DNA of 64,000 bases, from NCBI RefSeq assembly GCF_009362785.1, contig NZ_WHNQ01000024.1, positions 1 to 64,000 of the forward strand, read 5' to 3'. The translations under genes and the position numbers were made by a program. The stretch comes from Paraburkholderia atlantica. Lineage in GTDB: Bacteria > Pseudomonadota > Gammaproteobacteria > Burkholderiales > Burkholderiaceae. Under the pieces are notes generated by a model. It saw only the letters and a list, made by a program, of their open reading frames with translations. It made no database searches and was not told the origin of the DNA. The stretch's first letter is position 1, and each line of letters begins with the position of its first letter. Shown piece after piece: positions 35,441-44,554 of the stretch.

Positions 35441-37504
35441 ATGTCCGTCCGCTATCCCCTATTGAATCGCGAGCTGGGCATTCTGGGTTTCAACGAGCGC
35501 GTGTTGGCGCAAGCCGCCGATCCTGCCGTTCCGTTGCTCGAACGTCTCCGCTTTATCTGCATCACTAGCAGCAATCTCGACGAATTCTTCGAAGTCCGCA
35601 TGGCCGGGCTTCAGGAACAGATGCGCGACAATCCCGGCGCATTGTCGCCAGACGGCATGTCGCTGCAGCACGTGTACGACCTCGTGGTCGAACGTGCGCA
35701 GAAGCTCGTGCATCGCCAGTACACGATGCTGCACGACACGGTGCTCAGCGCGCTCGAGCAGGAAGGCATCTATTTCCACGGCACCGAAGCATGGAGCGAC
35801 GCGCAGACCGAATGGGCGCGCAACTACTTCTTCGACGAACTGCTGCCGGTGTTGACACCGATCGGTCTCGATCCCGCCCATCCGTTTCCGCGCGTGCTGA
35901 ACAAGAGCCTGAACTTCGTCGTCGAACTCGAAGGCAAGGATGCATTCGGCCGCCAGGCGATGATGGGCATCGTGCAGGCACCGCGGGCGCTGCCGCGGCT
36001 CGTGCGCATGCCGCAGGAACTGTCGGGCTATCCGCATGGCTTCGTGCTGCTGAGCTCGCTGTTGCAACGCTTCGTCGGCGAGCTGTTTCCGAACCTCGTC
36101 GTGCGCAGCTGCAATCAGTTCCGCATCACACGCAATAGCGAACTGTTCGTCGACGAAGACGAAATCACCAATCTGCGCGTCGCGTTGCAGGGCGAACTGC
36201 CGGCGCGGCATCTGGGCAACGCGGTGCGGCTCGAAGTGTCGGCGGAAACGCCCGCGCACGTGGTGCGGCGCCTGCTCGACGAAAGCGGTCTGTCGAACAA
36301 GGACTGCTACTACGTGAACGGCCCCGTCAATCTGGTGCGGCTGATGCAGCTGCCCGAGATGGTCGACCGGCCGGATCTGAAGTTCGTGCCGCATATTCCG
36401 TCGACGCCGACGCAGATCGCCAACAGCGCGAGCATGTTCGACGTGATCGATCAGGGCGACGTGCTGCTGCATCATCCGTACGAGAGCTTCCAGCCGGTGC
36501 TCGAGCTGCTGCTGCAGGCGGCCAAGGACCCGAACGTGGTCGCGATCAAGCAGACCATCTATCGCACCGGCACCGACTCGCCGCTGATGGATGCGCTGAT
36601 GCAGGCCGCGCGCAACGGCAAGGAAGTCACGGTGGTCGTCGAGCTGCTCGCGCGCTTCGACGAGGAAACCAACATCAACTGGGCCTCGCAGCTCGAAGCG
36701 GTTGGTGCGCATGTGGTCTATGGCGTGGTCGGCCACAAGTGCCACGCGAAGATGATGCTGATCGTGCGACGCGTATCGGCGGGCGGCAAATCGACCCTAA
36801 AGCGCTACGCGCACCTCGGCACCGGCAACTATCACCCGCGTACCGCACGCCTCTATACCGACTTCGGCCTGATGACCGCCGATCAGAAAATCTGCGAGGA
36901 TGTGCACCATGTGTTCCAGCAGCTGACCGGCATCGGCGGCGAGCTGAAGCTGCACGAGTTGTGGCAGTCGCCGTTTACGCTGCATCCTAAGCTCGTCGAA
37001 GCGATCCGCAAGGAAGCCGAGCATGCCCGAGCCGGCAAGAAGGCGCGCATCGTCGCGAAGATGAACGCGCTGCTCGAACCGACGGTGATCGCCGAGCTGT
37101 ATGAAGCTGCGCAGGCCGGCGTGAAGATCGATCTGATCGTGCGCGGCGTGTGCTCGCTGCAGCCGGGCGTGCAAGGGCTCTCCGAGAACATCACGGTGCG
37201 CTCGATCGTCGGGCGCTTTCTCGAACACCATCGCATCTACTACTTCTACGACGGCGGCAAGGAGCAGGTGTATCTGTCGAGCGCCGACTGGATGGATCGC
37301 AATCTGTTCCGGCGCGTCGAAGTCGCATTCCCGGTCAACAACCGCCGGCTGAAACGGCGCGTGATCGCGGAAGGGCTATCGGCGTTTCTCGGCGACAACC
37401 AGTCGGCCTGGTTGATGCAAAGCGACGGTCACTATCGCCGGCGCCGGCCGGGCAAGGCGTCGCGCAATGCGCAGATGAGCCTGCTCGGCAAGTTCTGTTC
37501 GTAG
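35441..37504 (+). CDS. ppk: polyphosphate kinase 1
   Basis: 687 residues from MSVRYPLLNRELG, the usual PPK1 N-terminus and length (E. coli 688); the frame is open 37 codons further upstream without conservation. The tunnel-forming N-terminal domains precede two phospholipase-D-like domains. The autophosphorylated His is in HAKMMLIVRR (about 433) and the second active-site region is RGVCSLQPG (about 570). The YAHLGTGNYHPRTARLYTD block is highly conserved. It makes polyP from ATP; product is broken by the divergent ppx. Possible Pho box upstream. Confidence 0.97.
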   Translation: MSVRYPLLNRELGILGFNERVLAQAADPAVPLLERLRFICITSSNLDEFFEVRMAGLQEQMRDNPGALSPDGMSLQHVYDLVVERAQKLVHRQYTMLHDTVLSALEQEGIYFHGTEAWSDAQTEWARNYFFDELLPVLTPIGLDPAHPFPRVLNKSLNFVVELEGKDAFGRQAMMGIVQAPRALPRLVRMPQELSGYPHGFVLLSSLLQRFVGELFPNLVVRSCNQFRITRNSELFVDEDEITNLRVALQGELPARHLGNAVRLEVSAETPAHVVRRLLDESGLSNKDCYYVNGPVNLVRLMQLPEMVDRPDLKFVPHIPSTPTQIANSASMFDVIDQGDVLLHHPYESFQPVLELLLQAAKDPNVVAIKQTIYRTGTDSPLMDALMQAARNGKEVTVVVELLARFDEETNINWASQLEAVGAHVVYGVVGHKCHAKMMLIVRRVSAGGKSTLKRYAHLGTGNYHPRTARLYTDFGLMTADQKICEDVHHVFQQLTGIGGELKLHELWQSPFTLHPKLVEAIRKEAEHARAGKKARIVAKMNALLEPTVIAELYEAAQAGVKIDLIVRGVCSLQPGVQGLSENITVRSIVGRFLEHHRIYYFYDGGKEQVYLSSADWMDRNLFRRVEVAFPVNNRRLKRRVIAEGLSAFLGDNQSAWLMQSDGHYRRRRPGKASRNAQMSLLGKFCS

Positions 37505-37560
37505 TCGCCTGCGTTGCGGGTGTTCGCCGCGACGGCGGGCACCTGACAATCCGCGTGCAT

Positions 37561-37590
37561 AAAAAAACCGCCTGTTTCAGGCGGTTTTTT
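37561..37590. terminator. bidirectional terminator between ppk and phoR
   Basis: AAAAAACCGCCTG, loop TTT, CAGGCGGTTTTTT. T-runs on both strands between convergent ppk and phoR. Confidence 0.9.
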
Positions 37591-37621
37591 CTTGGATCGA
37601 GCGGTAGGACGACTGCCGCAC

Positions 37622-38935
37622 TCACACCTGCGCGGTTTGACAGCGCGCGGTCCGATACACCGGAAAGCGCACAGTGAACGTGCTGCCGCGCCCTTCTTCA
37701 CTCTTCACTTCGAGTTGCGCATCGTGCCGCTGCAATACGTGCTTGACGATCGCGAGACCGAGCCCGGTGCCGCCGGTGTCGCGCGAACGGCTGCGATCGA
37801 CGCGATAGAAGCGCTCGGTGAGCCGTGGGATATCGGCGGCCGGAATGCCGAGGCCGCTATCGGTGACCGAAAACACTGCATGCCCCCCCTGCGCACGCCA
37901 GTTGACCTTGATAGAGCCGCCGTCCGGCGTATAGCGGATCGCGTTCGTCACCAGGTTGCCGAACGCGCTGAGAATCTCGGTTTCGACGCCGGTGACGGTC
38001 AAAGCTTCGTCGGCTTCGAAGACGATTTTGTGATGATCGCTGGACAGGCTCTGCGCGTCGTCGTGCAGATGCCGCAATACCGCCTGCATGTCGATCATCT
38101 GATCGCTCGGCGGCTTGTTGTCGCCTTCGAGCGTCGCGAGCACCAGCAGATCGCTGACGATATGACGCATGCGCGACGCCTGTTGCTCCATCAGGTCGAG
38201 ATATCGCGCGCGCTCGGCCTCGCCCAACGGCAGCTCGCGCATCGTCTCGAGAAAACCGGACAGCACGGTGAGCGGCGTCTTCAGTTCGTGCGACACGTTG
38301 GCGACGAAGTCGCGCCGCATTGCATCGGTGCGCTCGAGTTCGGTGATGTCTTGCGACAGCACCAGCTTGCGATTGTCGCCATATGGAAACACCTGCACCG
38401 ACAGCACGTTCTGGCGCTTGTCGCCCATGCCGCGCATGATCAGCATTTCCTCGTACCGATGCGAATTCAGATAGCGCACGAAATCCGGATGACGCACCAG
38501 ATGCGTGATGTGCTGACGCAGATCGCGCTTCGCGTCGAGCCCGAAGTGGCTTTCGGAAATCGCGTTGCACCACTCGATCTGATCGTGATCGTCGAGCATC
38601 GCGACGCCGTTCGGCGACGCCTGGATCGCCTGGATGAACCGCGAATGCTGCTGCTCGACCTGGCGCACCTGGGCGTGCCAGCGCTTCGCGAGCTTGTGCA
38701 GACGGTAGTAGATTTCGCCCCAGATGCCGGGGGCGCTCGGCACTTCGCCGTACACCGGCGCGTCGAGCAGACGCCACAGACGCTGCTTGTGGAAGGTACT
38801 GAAGACGCTCTGTGCGAGCAGCATGGCGATGGCGAGAGCGAGCCCTGCCTTGACGTTCACCAGTGCGCCGACCACCGCGCACAGAACAGCAAGCAGCACG
38901 ACCGACACGATGGAGCGCGCCCAGATGATGTTCAT
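37622..38935 (-). CDS. phoR: phosphate-regulon sensor histidine kinase PhoR
   Basis: 437 residues. Two membrane helices (about 6-24 and 28-46) with almost no periplasmic loop, as in PhoR, then a cytoplasmic linker and PAS domain (about 95-195). HisKA H-box NVSHELKTPLT gives His216 as phosphoacceptor. ATPase motifs NLVTNAIRYTP (N), DSGLGIP (G1) and GGTGLGLAIVKH (G2) are intact. It phosphorylates PhoB when PstSCAB-PhoU signals low phosphate. Last gene of the pst-pho operon, ending before a bidirectional terminator; 89 bp separate it from phoB. Confidence 0.96.
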   Translation of the reverse strand: MNIIWARSIVSVVLLAVLCAVVGALVNVKAGLALAIAMLLAQSVFSTFHKQRLWRLLDAPVYGEVPSAPGIWGEIYYRLHKLAKRWHAQVRQVEQQHSRFIQAIQASPNGVAMLDDHDQIEWCNAISESHFGLDAKRDLRQHITHLVRHPDFVRYLNSHRYEEMLIMRGMGDKRQNVLSVQVFPYGDNRKLVLSQDITELERTDAMRRDFVANVSHELKTPLTVLSGFLETMRELPLGEAERARYLDLMEQQASRMRHIVSDLLVLATLEGDNKPPSDQMIDMQAVLRHLHDDAQSLSSDHHKIVFEADEALTVTGVETEILSAFGNLVTNAIRYTPDGGSIKVNWRAQGGHAVFSVTDSGLGIPAADIPRLTERFYRVDRSRSRDTGGTGLGLAIVKHVLQRHDAQLEVKSEEGRGSTFTVRFPVYRTARCQTAQV

Positions 38936-39024
38936 GGTCTAGCGATCGAAGAGAAAATACAGCGCAGGAAGGAGGTGCGGCGGCTCAACAGCTACGCAGT
39001 GCAGTGCGCCGCCGCCGACGGCTA

Positions 39025-39726
39025 TCAGGCGCTCTTCGCCAGCCGGTAGCCGCTGCCGCGTACCGTCTCAATCATAGCATCGCACCCGGCCGGCTTGAGC
39101 GCCGCGCGCAGACGCTTGATATGCACGTCGACGGTACGCTCTTCGACGAACACGTGATCGCCCCACACCTGGTCGAGCAGTTGCGTGCGGCTGTGCACGC
39201 GCTCCGGGTGAGTCATGAAGAAGTGCAGCAGACGGAATTCGGTCGGGCCGAGATCGAGCTTGATCTCGCTGCCTTCCGCATGCGCCGCGACGCGGTGCGT
39301 GGCCGGGTCGAGCTTCAGGCCGTTGATCGCGACCACGTCTTCGGTCAGCTGCGGCGCGCGGCGGCGTAGCACCGCCTTGATGCGCGCCATCAGTTCCTTC
39401 GGCGAGAACGGCTTCGTCACGTAGTCGTCGGCGCCGATCTCGAGGCCGAGCACCTTGTCCTGCTCATCGCCGCGCGCGGTCAGCATGATGATCGGAATGT
39501 GCTTCGTACGCTCGTTGTTGCGCAGATCGCGCGCGAACGAAATGCCCGATTTGCCCGGCAACATCCAGTCGAGCAGCACGAGATCGGGCAGCACGTCGCT
39601 GATCAGGTTGTGCGCCTGCTCCGCGTTGTACGCGCGAATCGGGCAGTGCCCGGCGTGTTGAAGATTGACCGAAATCAGTTCGGAAATGGCGGGCTCATCT
39701 TCAATGACGAGAATGCTGCTGGGCAT
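39025..39726 (-). CDS. phoB: phosphate-regulon response regulator PhoB
   Basis: 233 residues from MPSSILVIEDEP; GAGGTGCC precedes this ATG, while a GTG two codons earlier is less well placed. The receiver has acidic pocket Glu9/Asp10, phosphoacceptor Asp53 (LLDWMLPG), Thr (MLTARGD) and Lys (TKPFSPKE). The winged-helix DNA-binding domain ends ERTVDVHIKRLRAAL and GSGYRLAK, the PhoB recognition-helix region. It binds Pho boxes such as the ones found upstream of pstS, olsB and ppk in this window. Adjacent to phoU and phoR. Confidence 0.97.
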   Translation of the reverse strand: MPSSILVIEDEPAISELISVNLQHAGHCPIRAYNAEQAHNLISDVLPDLVLLDWMLPGKSGISFARDLRNNERTKHIPIIMLTARGDEQDKVLGLEIGADDYVTKPFSPKELMARIKAVLRRRAPQLTEDVVAINGLKLDPATHRVAAHAEGSEIKLDLGPTEFRLLHFFMTHPERVHSRTQLLDQVWGDHVFVEERTVDVHIKRLRAALKPAGCDAMIETVRGSGYRLAKSA

Positions 39727-39752
39727 CGGCACCTCTGTTCCTTATCTCTGGA

Positions 39753-40457
39753 TTAGCTGAGCGCTTCGCGTTCGAGCGCGTCGCGCGACTGGTGCCGCAC
39801 GTCGGTACCCTTGACGATGTAGATGATGAATTCCGCGATGTTCTTGGCGTGGTCGCCGATCCGCTCGATCGCCTTGGCGATGAACAGGAAGTCGAGACCC
39901 ACCGAGATCGAACGCGGATCTTCGGTCATATACGAAATCAGCTTGCGCACGAACGCGCGGAATTCCTCATCGATCGCCTTGTCGTCGCGCACGATCTGCG
40001 CGGCGGCGACCGTGTCCAGACGCGCGAACGCGTCGAGCGCGCGGCGCAGGATCGACACCGCCATTTCGCCGGACAGCTTGATCTCGGCGATGTTGATGGT
40101 GCGCGAGGCGCCGTCTTCCATCAGACGCTTGGTGCGCTTCGCGATTTTTTCGGCTTCGTCGCCGGCGCGCTCGAGGTTCGTGATGGTCTTCGAGATCGCG
40201 ATCAGCAAACGCAGATCGCGCGCGGCCGGCTGACGGCGCGCGATGATGTTGCTGCACTCCTCGTCGATCTCGACTTCCATCTTGTTCAGACGGTCTTCGG
40301 CAGCGATGACCTGCTCGCACATAGCGAGGTCGAATTCGTTGAGCGCCTGCATCGCGTTGACGATCTGCGATTCGACGAGGCCGCCCATTTCGAGCACTTT
40401 CGACGAAACGAGGTTCAGGTCGGCGTCGAACTGGCTGGACAGATGTTTATCGGACAT
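39753..40457 (-). CDS. phoU: phosphate transport regulator PhoU
   Basis: 234 residues, two tandem PhoU helical-bundle repeats (about 5-115 and 120-220). LERAGDEAEKIAKR and IERIGDHAKNIAEF are the E/DxxxD metal-binding motifs in each half. It couples the Pst transporter to PhoR and represses the Pho response when phosphate is plentiful. It follows pstB by 28 bp in the operon. Length and motifs are ordinary. Confidence 0.97.
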   Translation of the reverse strand: MSDKHLSSQFDADLNLVSSKVLEMGGLVESQIVNAMQALNEFDLAMCEQVIAAEDRLNKMEVEIDEECSNIIARRQPAARDLRLLIAISKTITNLERAGDEAEKIAKRTKRLMEDGASRTINIAEIKLSGEMAVSILRRALDAFARLDTVAAAQIVRDDKAIDEEFRAFVRKLISYMTEDPRSISVGLDFLFIAKAIERIGDHAKNIAEFIIYIVKGTDVRHQSRDALEREALS

Positions 40458-40485
40458 GTCGTACTCCGTTGTGTTGCCCGGCGGA

Positions 40486-41334
40486 TCAGCCGAAGCGGCC
40501 AGTGATGTAGTCCTCGGTTTCCTTGCGGACCGGCTTGATGAAGATCTTTTCGGTGTCGCCGAATTCGATCAGTTCACCGAGGTACATATAGGCAGTGTAG
40601 TCCGAACAGCGGGCCGCCTGCTGCATGTTGTGCGTGACGATCACGACCGTGTAGTCGCTCTTCAGTTCAGCGATCAGCTCTTCGATACGGCCGGTCGAGA
40701 TCGGGTCGAGCGCCGAGCACGGCTCGTCGAGCAGCAGCACTTCGGGGCGAATCGCGATACCGCGCGCGATACACAGACGCTGCTGCTGGCCGCCCGACAG
40801 ACCGTAGCCGCTCTGGCCGAGCTTGTCCTTCACTTCGTTCCACAGCGCCGCCTTGGTCAACGCCCATTCGACGCGGTCGTCCATTTCCGAGCGCGACAGC
40901 TTCTCGAACATCTTCACGCCGAAAGCGATGTTGTCGTAGATCGACATCGGGAACGGCGTCGGCTTCTGGAACACCATGCCGATGCGCGCACGCAGCAGCG
41001 AAATGTCCTGGCGCGTGGTCAGCAGGTTTTCGCCGTCCATCACGATCTCGCCTTCCGCGCGCTGTTCCGGATAGAGCGCGTACATCTTGTTGAAGGTTCG
41101 CAGCAGTGTGGACTTGCCGCAGCCAGACGGGCCGATGAACGCGGTCACCTTGCCTTCGGGAATCTGCAGATTGATGTTCTTCAGCGCGTGGTACTTGCCG
41201 TAGAAGAAGTTGAGATCCTTGACCTCGATCTTCGGACGCGACGGCGTTTGCGCGTGAGCGCTGTGTTCGGGGTCGGAGCCCGCGGGCGCGGTTGCGTGCC
41301 CGACCGGATTGAGTTGGGTTTCTGCCATGTTCAT
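40486..41334 (-). CDS. pstB: phosphate ABC transporter ATP-binding protein PstB
   Basis: 282 residues from MNMAETQLNPVG; GGCGGAG lies 8 nt upstream. An Ala/Pro/Ser-rich head (about 1-30) precedes the ABC domain. Walker A GPSGCGKST, the PstB-specific insertion around MYALYPEQRAEGEIV, Walker B VLLLDEPCSALD and signature LSGGQQQRLCIARG are all present. Drives phosphate uptake through PstCA. Order pstS-pstC-pstA-pstB-phoU-phoB-phoR is conserved in betaproteobacteria. Confidence 0.97.
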   Translation of the reverse strand: MNMAETQLNPVGHATAPAGSDPEHSAHAQTPSRPKIEVKDLNFFYGKYHALKNINLQIPEGKVTAFIGPSGCGKSTLLRTFNKMYALYPEQRAEGEIVMDGENLLTTRQDISLLRARIGMVFQKPTPFPMSIYDNIAFGVKMFEKLSRSEMDDRVEWALTKAALWNEVKDKLGQSGYGLSGGQQQRLCIARGIAIRPEVLLLDEPCSALDPISTGRIEELIAELKSDYTVVIVTHNMQQAARCSDYTAYMYLGELIEFGDTEKIFIKPVRKETEDYITGRFG

Positions 41335-41350
41335 CGGATTCACTCCGCCC

Positions 41351-42247
41351 TTACTTGTTCGAGAAGATCGTGCGCGCGAGGATATTCAGTCCCAGCACCG
41401 CGAGCGTGATCAGGAAGACGCCGGCCCACGCGAGCGATTGCCACTGCGCGAACGGGCTCATCGCAAACTTGTAGATGGTGACCGGCAGGTTCGCGACCGG
41501 CTGGCCCATATCGACCGAGAAGAACTGATTCGACAGCGCGGTGAAGAGCAGCGGCGCGGTTTCGCCGGCAATCCGCGCGACAGCGAGCAGCACACCGGTG
41601 ACGATGCCCGCGATCGACGCCTTCAGCGTGATCGACAGCACCATCTTCCACTTCGGCGTACCGAGCGCGAATGCGGCTTCCCGCATCGCATTCGGCACCA
41701 GCTTCAGCATGTTTTCGGTCGTGCGGATCACGATCGGGATCTGCAGCAGCGCCAGCGCGAGCACGCCGGCCCAGCCGCTGAAGTGCCCCATCTTCGCGAC
41801 GACGAGCGCGTAGACGAACAGACCGATGACGATCGACGGCGCCGACAGCAGGATGTCGTTGATGAAGCGCGTGAGGTTCGCAAGCCAGCCTTTCTGGCCG
41901 TATTCGGCGAGATAGACGCCCGCCATGATGCCGATCGGCGTGCCGACGAAGGTCGCCAGCGCCACCAGCAACAGGCTGCCGACGATCGCGTTCGCGAGGC
42001 CGCCGCCATCGGTGTTCGGCGGCGGCGTCGACTGCGTGAACAGTTCGACCGACAGGCCGCCGATGCCGAGATGCAGCGTCGTATAGAGAATCCACACGAG
42101 CCACAGCAGGCCGAAGGCCATCGCCGCGAGCGACAGCGTCAGCGCGATCGCGTTGGTCATCCGACGGCGCCCTTGCAGACGCACGCGCATCGCTTCGAGC
42201 GTCGCGGGGTCCTTCAGACCCGGCATGTTCAGGGACGGCCCGCTCAT
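41351..42247 (-). CDS. pstA: phosphate ABC transporter permease PstA
   Basis: 298 residues, six predicted helices. The ABC permease EAA-like loop is at NAMREAAFALGTPKWKMVLSITLKAS (about 187-213). Its start overlaps the pstC stop by 4 bp (ATGA), so the two permease subunits are translationally coupled. A 16-bp gap separates it from pstB. The N-terminal cytoplasmic segment (about 1-32) contains LEAMRVRLQGRRRM. Forms the phosphate channel with PstC. Confidence 0.96.
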   Translation of the reverse strand: MSGPSLNMPGLKDPATLEAMRVRLQGRRRMTNAIALTLSLAAMAFGLLWLVWILYTTLHLGIGGLSVELFTQSTPPPNTDGGGLANAIVGSLLLVALATFVGTPIGIMAGVYLAEYGQKGWLANLTRFINDILLSAPSIVIGLFVYALVVAKMGHFSGWAGVLALALLQIPIVIRTTENMLKLVPNAMREAAFALGTPKWKMVLSITLKASIAGIVTGVLLAVARIAGETAPLLFTALSNQFFSVDMGQPVANLPVTIYKFAMSPFAQWQSLAWAGVFLITLAVLGLNILARTIFSNK

Positions 42248-43245
42248 TTCGCGCCCTCCCCTTTCTCGAGACGCAGCAGCATGATTTTCGAAATCGCCAG
42301 CACGATGAATGTAATCACGAACAGGATCAGGCCGAGTTCCATCAGCGCCGACGTGTGCAGCCCCGGGTCCGCTTCGGCGAACTCGTTGGCGAGCGCCGAC
42401 GTGATGCTGTTGCCCGGCGAAAACAGAGAAATATTGTCGAGCAGATTGGTGTTGCCGATCACGAAGGTGACCGCCATGGTCTCACCCAGTGCGCGGCCGA
42501 GGCCGAGCATGACGCCGCCGATCACACCGGTTTTGGTGTACGGCAGCACGATCTTCCACATCACTTCCCACGTCGTGCAGCCGATACCGTAGGCCGATTC
42601 CTTCAGCAGCACCGGCGTCACTTCGAACACGTCGCGCATGACCGCGGCGATGTACGGGATGATCATGATCGCAAGGATCACGCCCGCGCACAGAATACCG
42701 ATGCCGATCGGCGGACCCGAGAACAGCGCACCGACGATCGGAATGCCGCTGAGCACCGCGCCGAGCGGCTTCTGGAACCACACCGCGAAGATCGGTGCGA
42801 ACACGAGCAGACCCCACATGCCGTACACGATCGACGGAATCGCGGCGAGCAGTTCGATCGCGATGCCGAGCGGCCGACGCAGCCATGCGGGCGACAGTTC
42901 AGTCAGAAACAGTGCGATGCCGAAGCTGACGGGCACCGCGATGATCAGAGCGATGATCGACGTCGCGAGGGTGCCGTAGATCGGCACGAGCGCGCCGAAT
43001 TGCTTGCTGGGTGGATCCCACACCGCCGTCCACAGGAACGCGAGACCGAACTCGCGAATCGACGGCATCGAGGCGATGATCAGGGACACGATGATGCCGC
43101 CGAGCAGCAGCAGCGTGACGATGGCGGAAAGGCGTGCGAGGCCGCCGAAGATCAGATCGCCGGAGCGGCCAGGCGCCTTTTGCTGCGACGCGCTGCCAGG
43201 CGGAGTGGCCCGGCTCGTGCCGGACGCTAAATGAATATCGGACAT
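42244..43245 (-). CDS. pstC: phosphate ABC transporter permease PstC
   Basis: 333 residues from MSDIHLASGTSR; a longer in-frame version lacks conservation. The first about 30 residues are a polar Ser/Gly-rich head. Six helices follow, with the EAA-like loop LKESAYGIGCTTWEVMWKIVLP (about 215-236) that contacts PstB. The stop overlaps the pstA start. The intergenic region with pstS contains a 24-nt perfect palindrome that may tune pstS relative to pstCAB. Confidence 0.96.
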   Translation of the reverse strand: MSDIHLASGTSRATPPGSASQQKAPGRSGDLIFGGLARLSAIVTLLLLGGIIVSLIIASMPSIREFGLAFLWTAVWDPPSKQFGALVPIYGTLATSIIALIIAVPVSFGIALFLTELSPAWLRRPLGIAIELLAAIPSIVYGMWGLLVFAPIFAVWFQKPLGAVLSGIPIVGALFSGPPIGIGILCAGVILAIMIIPYIAAVMRDVFEVTPVLLKESAYGIGCTTWEVMWKIVLPYTKTGVIGGVMLGLGRALGETMAVTFVIGNTNLLDNISLFSPGNSITSALANEFAEADPGLHTSALMELGLILFVITFIVLAISKIMLLRLEKGEGAK

Positions 43246-43333
43246 GAGAGCCTGATGGACCTGTTTCCAGTTGCCGGACGACACATGTCGGGCGGTCGGT
43301 GATGCATGCGGCGCATGCCGCGTGAACGTCACA

Positions 43334-43357
43334 GGCCGTCCTCGTACGAGGACGGCC
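43334..43357 (-). repeat. perfect palindrome between pstS and pstC
   Basis: 24-nt inverted repeat GGCCGTCCTCGT/ACGAGGACGGCC without a T-run. In the transcript it would form a 10-bp or longer hairpin just after the pstS stop, where partial termination or 3'-end protection of pstS mRNA is common in pst operons. Confidence 0.7.
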
Positions 43358-43411
43358 GGGGTACTACCGGGCGCGGGCGCGATTCAGACCTACCGCGCCA
43401 GCTTACGCCTG

Positions 43412-44443
43412 TTACTCAGCGAGCGTCTTGCCTGCCGAATCCTTGACCTTCTGCTTCCACTGCGTGCGGATTTCCGACACGACCGATTCCGGCAACGAGA
43501 TGTAGTCCAGATCGTTCGCTGCCTGGCCGCCGTTCTTGAACGCCCAGTCGAAGAACTTCAGCGTTTCGGCGCCTTGCGGTGCCTTTTCCTGCGTCGTGTG
43601 CAGCAGCACGAACGTCGCGCCGACGATCGGCCATGCGTTCTTGCCCGGCTCGTTCGTCAGGATCTGGTAGAACGACTTCGACCAGTCAGCGCCAGCCGCC
43701 GCTGCCTTGAACGTTTCGGTCTGCGGCTGAACCACTGCGCCAGCCTCGTTCTTCAGCGCGACGTAATTCATGTGGTTCTGCTTGGCGTACGCCCATTCGA
43801 CGTAGCCGATCGAACCCGGCAGACGCTGCACGAATGCCGCGACGCCGTCGTTACCCTTGCCGCCCGTGCCGGTCGGCCAGTTGACCGTCGCACCTTCGCC
43901 GACCTTCGTCTTCCATTCCGGGTTGACCTTCGACAGGTAGTTCGTCCAGATGAAGCTGGTGCCCGAACCGTCGGCGCGGCGCACCACGGCGATGTCCAGA
44001 TCCGGCAGCTTGACCTTCGAGTTCAGCGCGACGATTGCCGGGTCATTCCACTTCTTGATCTTGCCGAGGTAGATGTCGCCGAGCACTTCACCCGACAGCA
44101 CCAGTTCGCCCGGCTTCACGCCCGGCACGTTGACTGCCGGCACCACGCCGCCGACCACCGTCGGGAACTGGAACAGGCCTTGCTTCGCGAGTTCGTCGTC
44201 CTTCAGCGGAGCGTCCGAACCAGCGAAATCGACGGTCTTCGCCTCGATCTGCTTGATGCCGCCCGACGAACCGATGCCTTGGTAGTTAACCTTGCCGCCG
44301 CCGGTCTTCTGATAAGCGTCGGCCCACTTCGTGTAAATCGGTGCCGCGAACGTGCTGCCCGCGCCGGTGATGTCTGCGGCTTGCGCTGCGATTGCGAAAA
44401 GCGCGCCAGCGACGCCAGCGAACACGGTTTGCATCAATTTCAT
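43412..44443 (-). CDS. pstS: periplasmic phosphate-binding protein PstS
   Basis: 343 residues from MKLMQTVFAGVAGA, with GGAGG 4 nt upstream. Sec signal peptide cleaved near AIAAQA|ADI. The phosphate-binding loops are GAGSTFAAPIYTKW (about 25-38), GIGSSGGIKQI (about 55-65), the DAPL loop (FAGSDAPLKDDEL) and RADGSGTSFIWTNYL (about 157-171). It scavenges phosphate for PstCAB and is the first gene of the operon, behind a tandem Pho box. Confidence 0.97.
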   Translation of the reverse strand: MKLMQTVFAGVAGALFAIAAQAADITGAGSTFAAPIYTKWADAYQKTGGGKVNYQGIGSSGGIKQIEAKTVDFAGSDAPLKDDELAKQGLFQFPTVVGGVVPAVNVPGVKPGELVLSGEVLGDIYLGKIKKWNDPAIVALNSKVKLPDLDIAVVRRADGSGTSFIWTNYLSKVNPEWKTKVGEGATVNWPTGTGGKGNDGVAAFVQRLPGSIGYVEWAYAKQNHMNYVALKNEAGAVVQPQTETFKAAAAGADWSKSFYQILTNEPGKNAWPIVGATFVLLHTTQEKAPQGAETLKFFDWAFKNGGQAANDLDYISLPESVVSEIRTQWKQKVKDSAGKTLAE

Positions 44444-44499
44444 GAGACCTCCAAGGGAGTGTGAGCGTGTGGTGTGAGCGGGAAACTCGAACACCGCGA

Positions 44500-44554
44500 A
44501 GCTTAGGGTCTCTTTATGACAAAAACGTGACTGATCGTGAATCAGATGTGACAG
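44500..44554 (-). promoter_or_regulatory. pstS promoter with tandem Pho boxes
   Basis: Reading the minus strand: CTGTCAC (44548-44554), GATTCAC (44537-44543), CAGTCAC (44527-44533), TTGTCAT (44516-44522), in pairs spaced 11 nt. TAAGCT at 44500-44505 lies exactly 10 nt after the last heptamer and acts as the likely -10. Consensus CTGTCA[T/C] match is 7, 4, 6 and 6 of 7. Confidence 0.8.
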
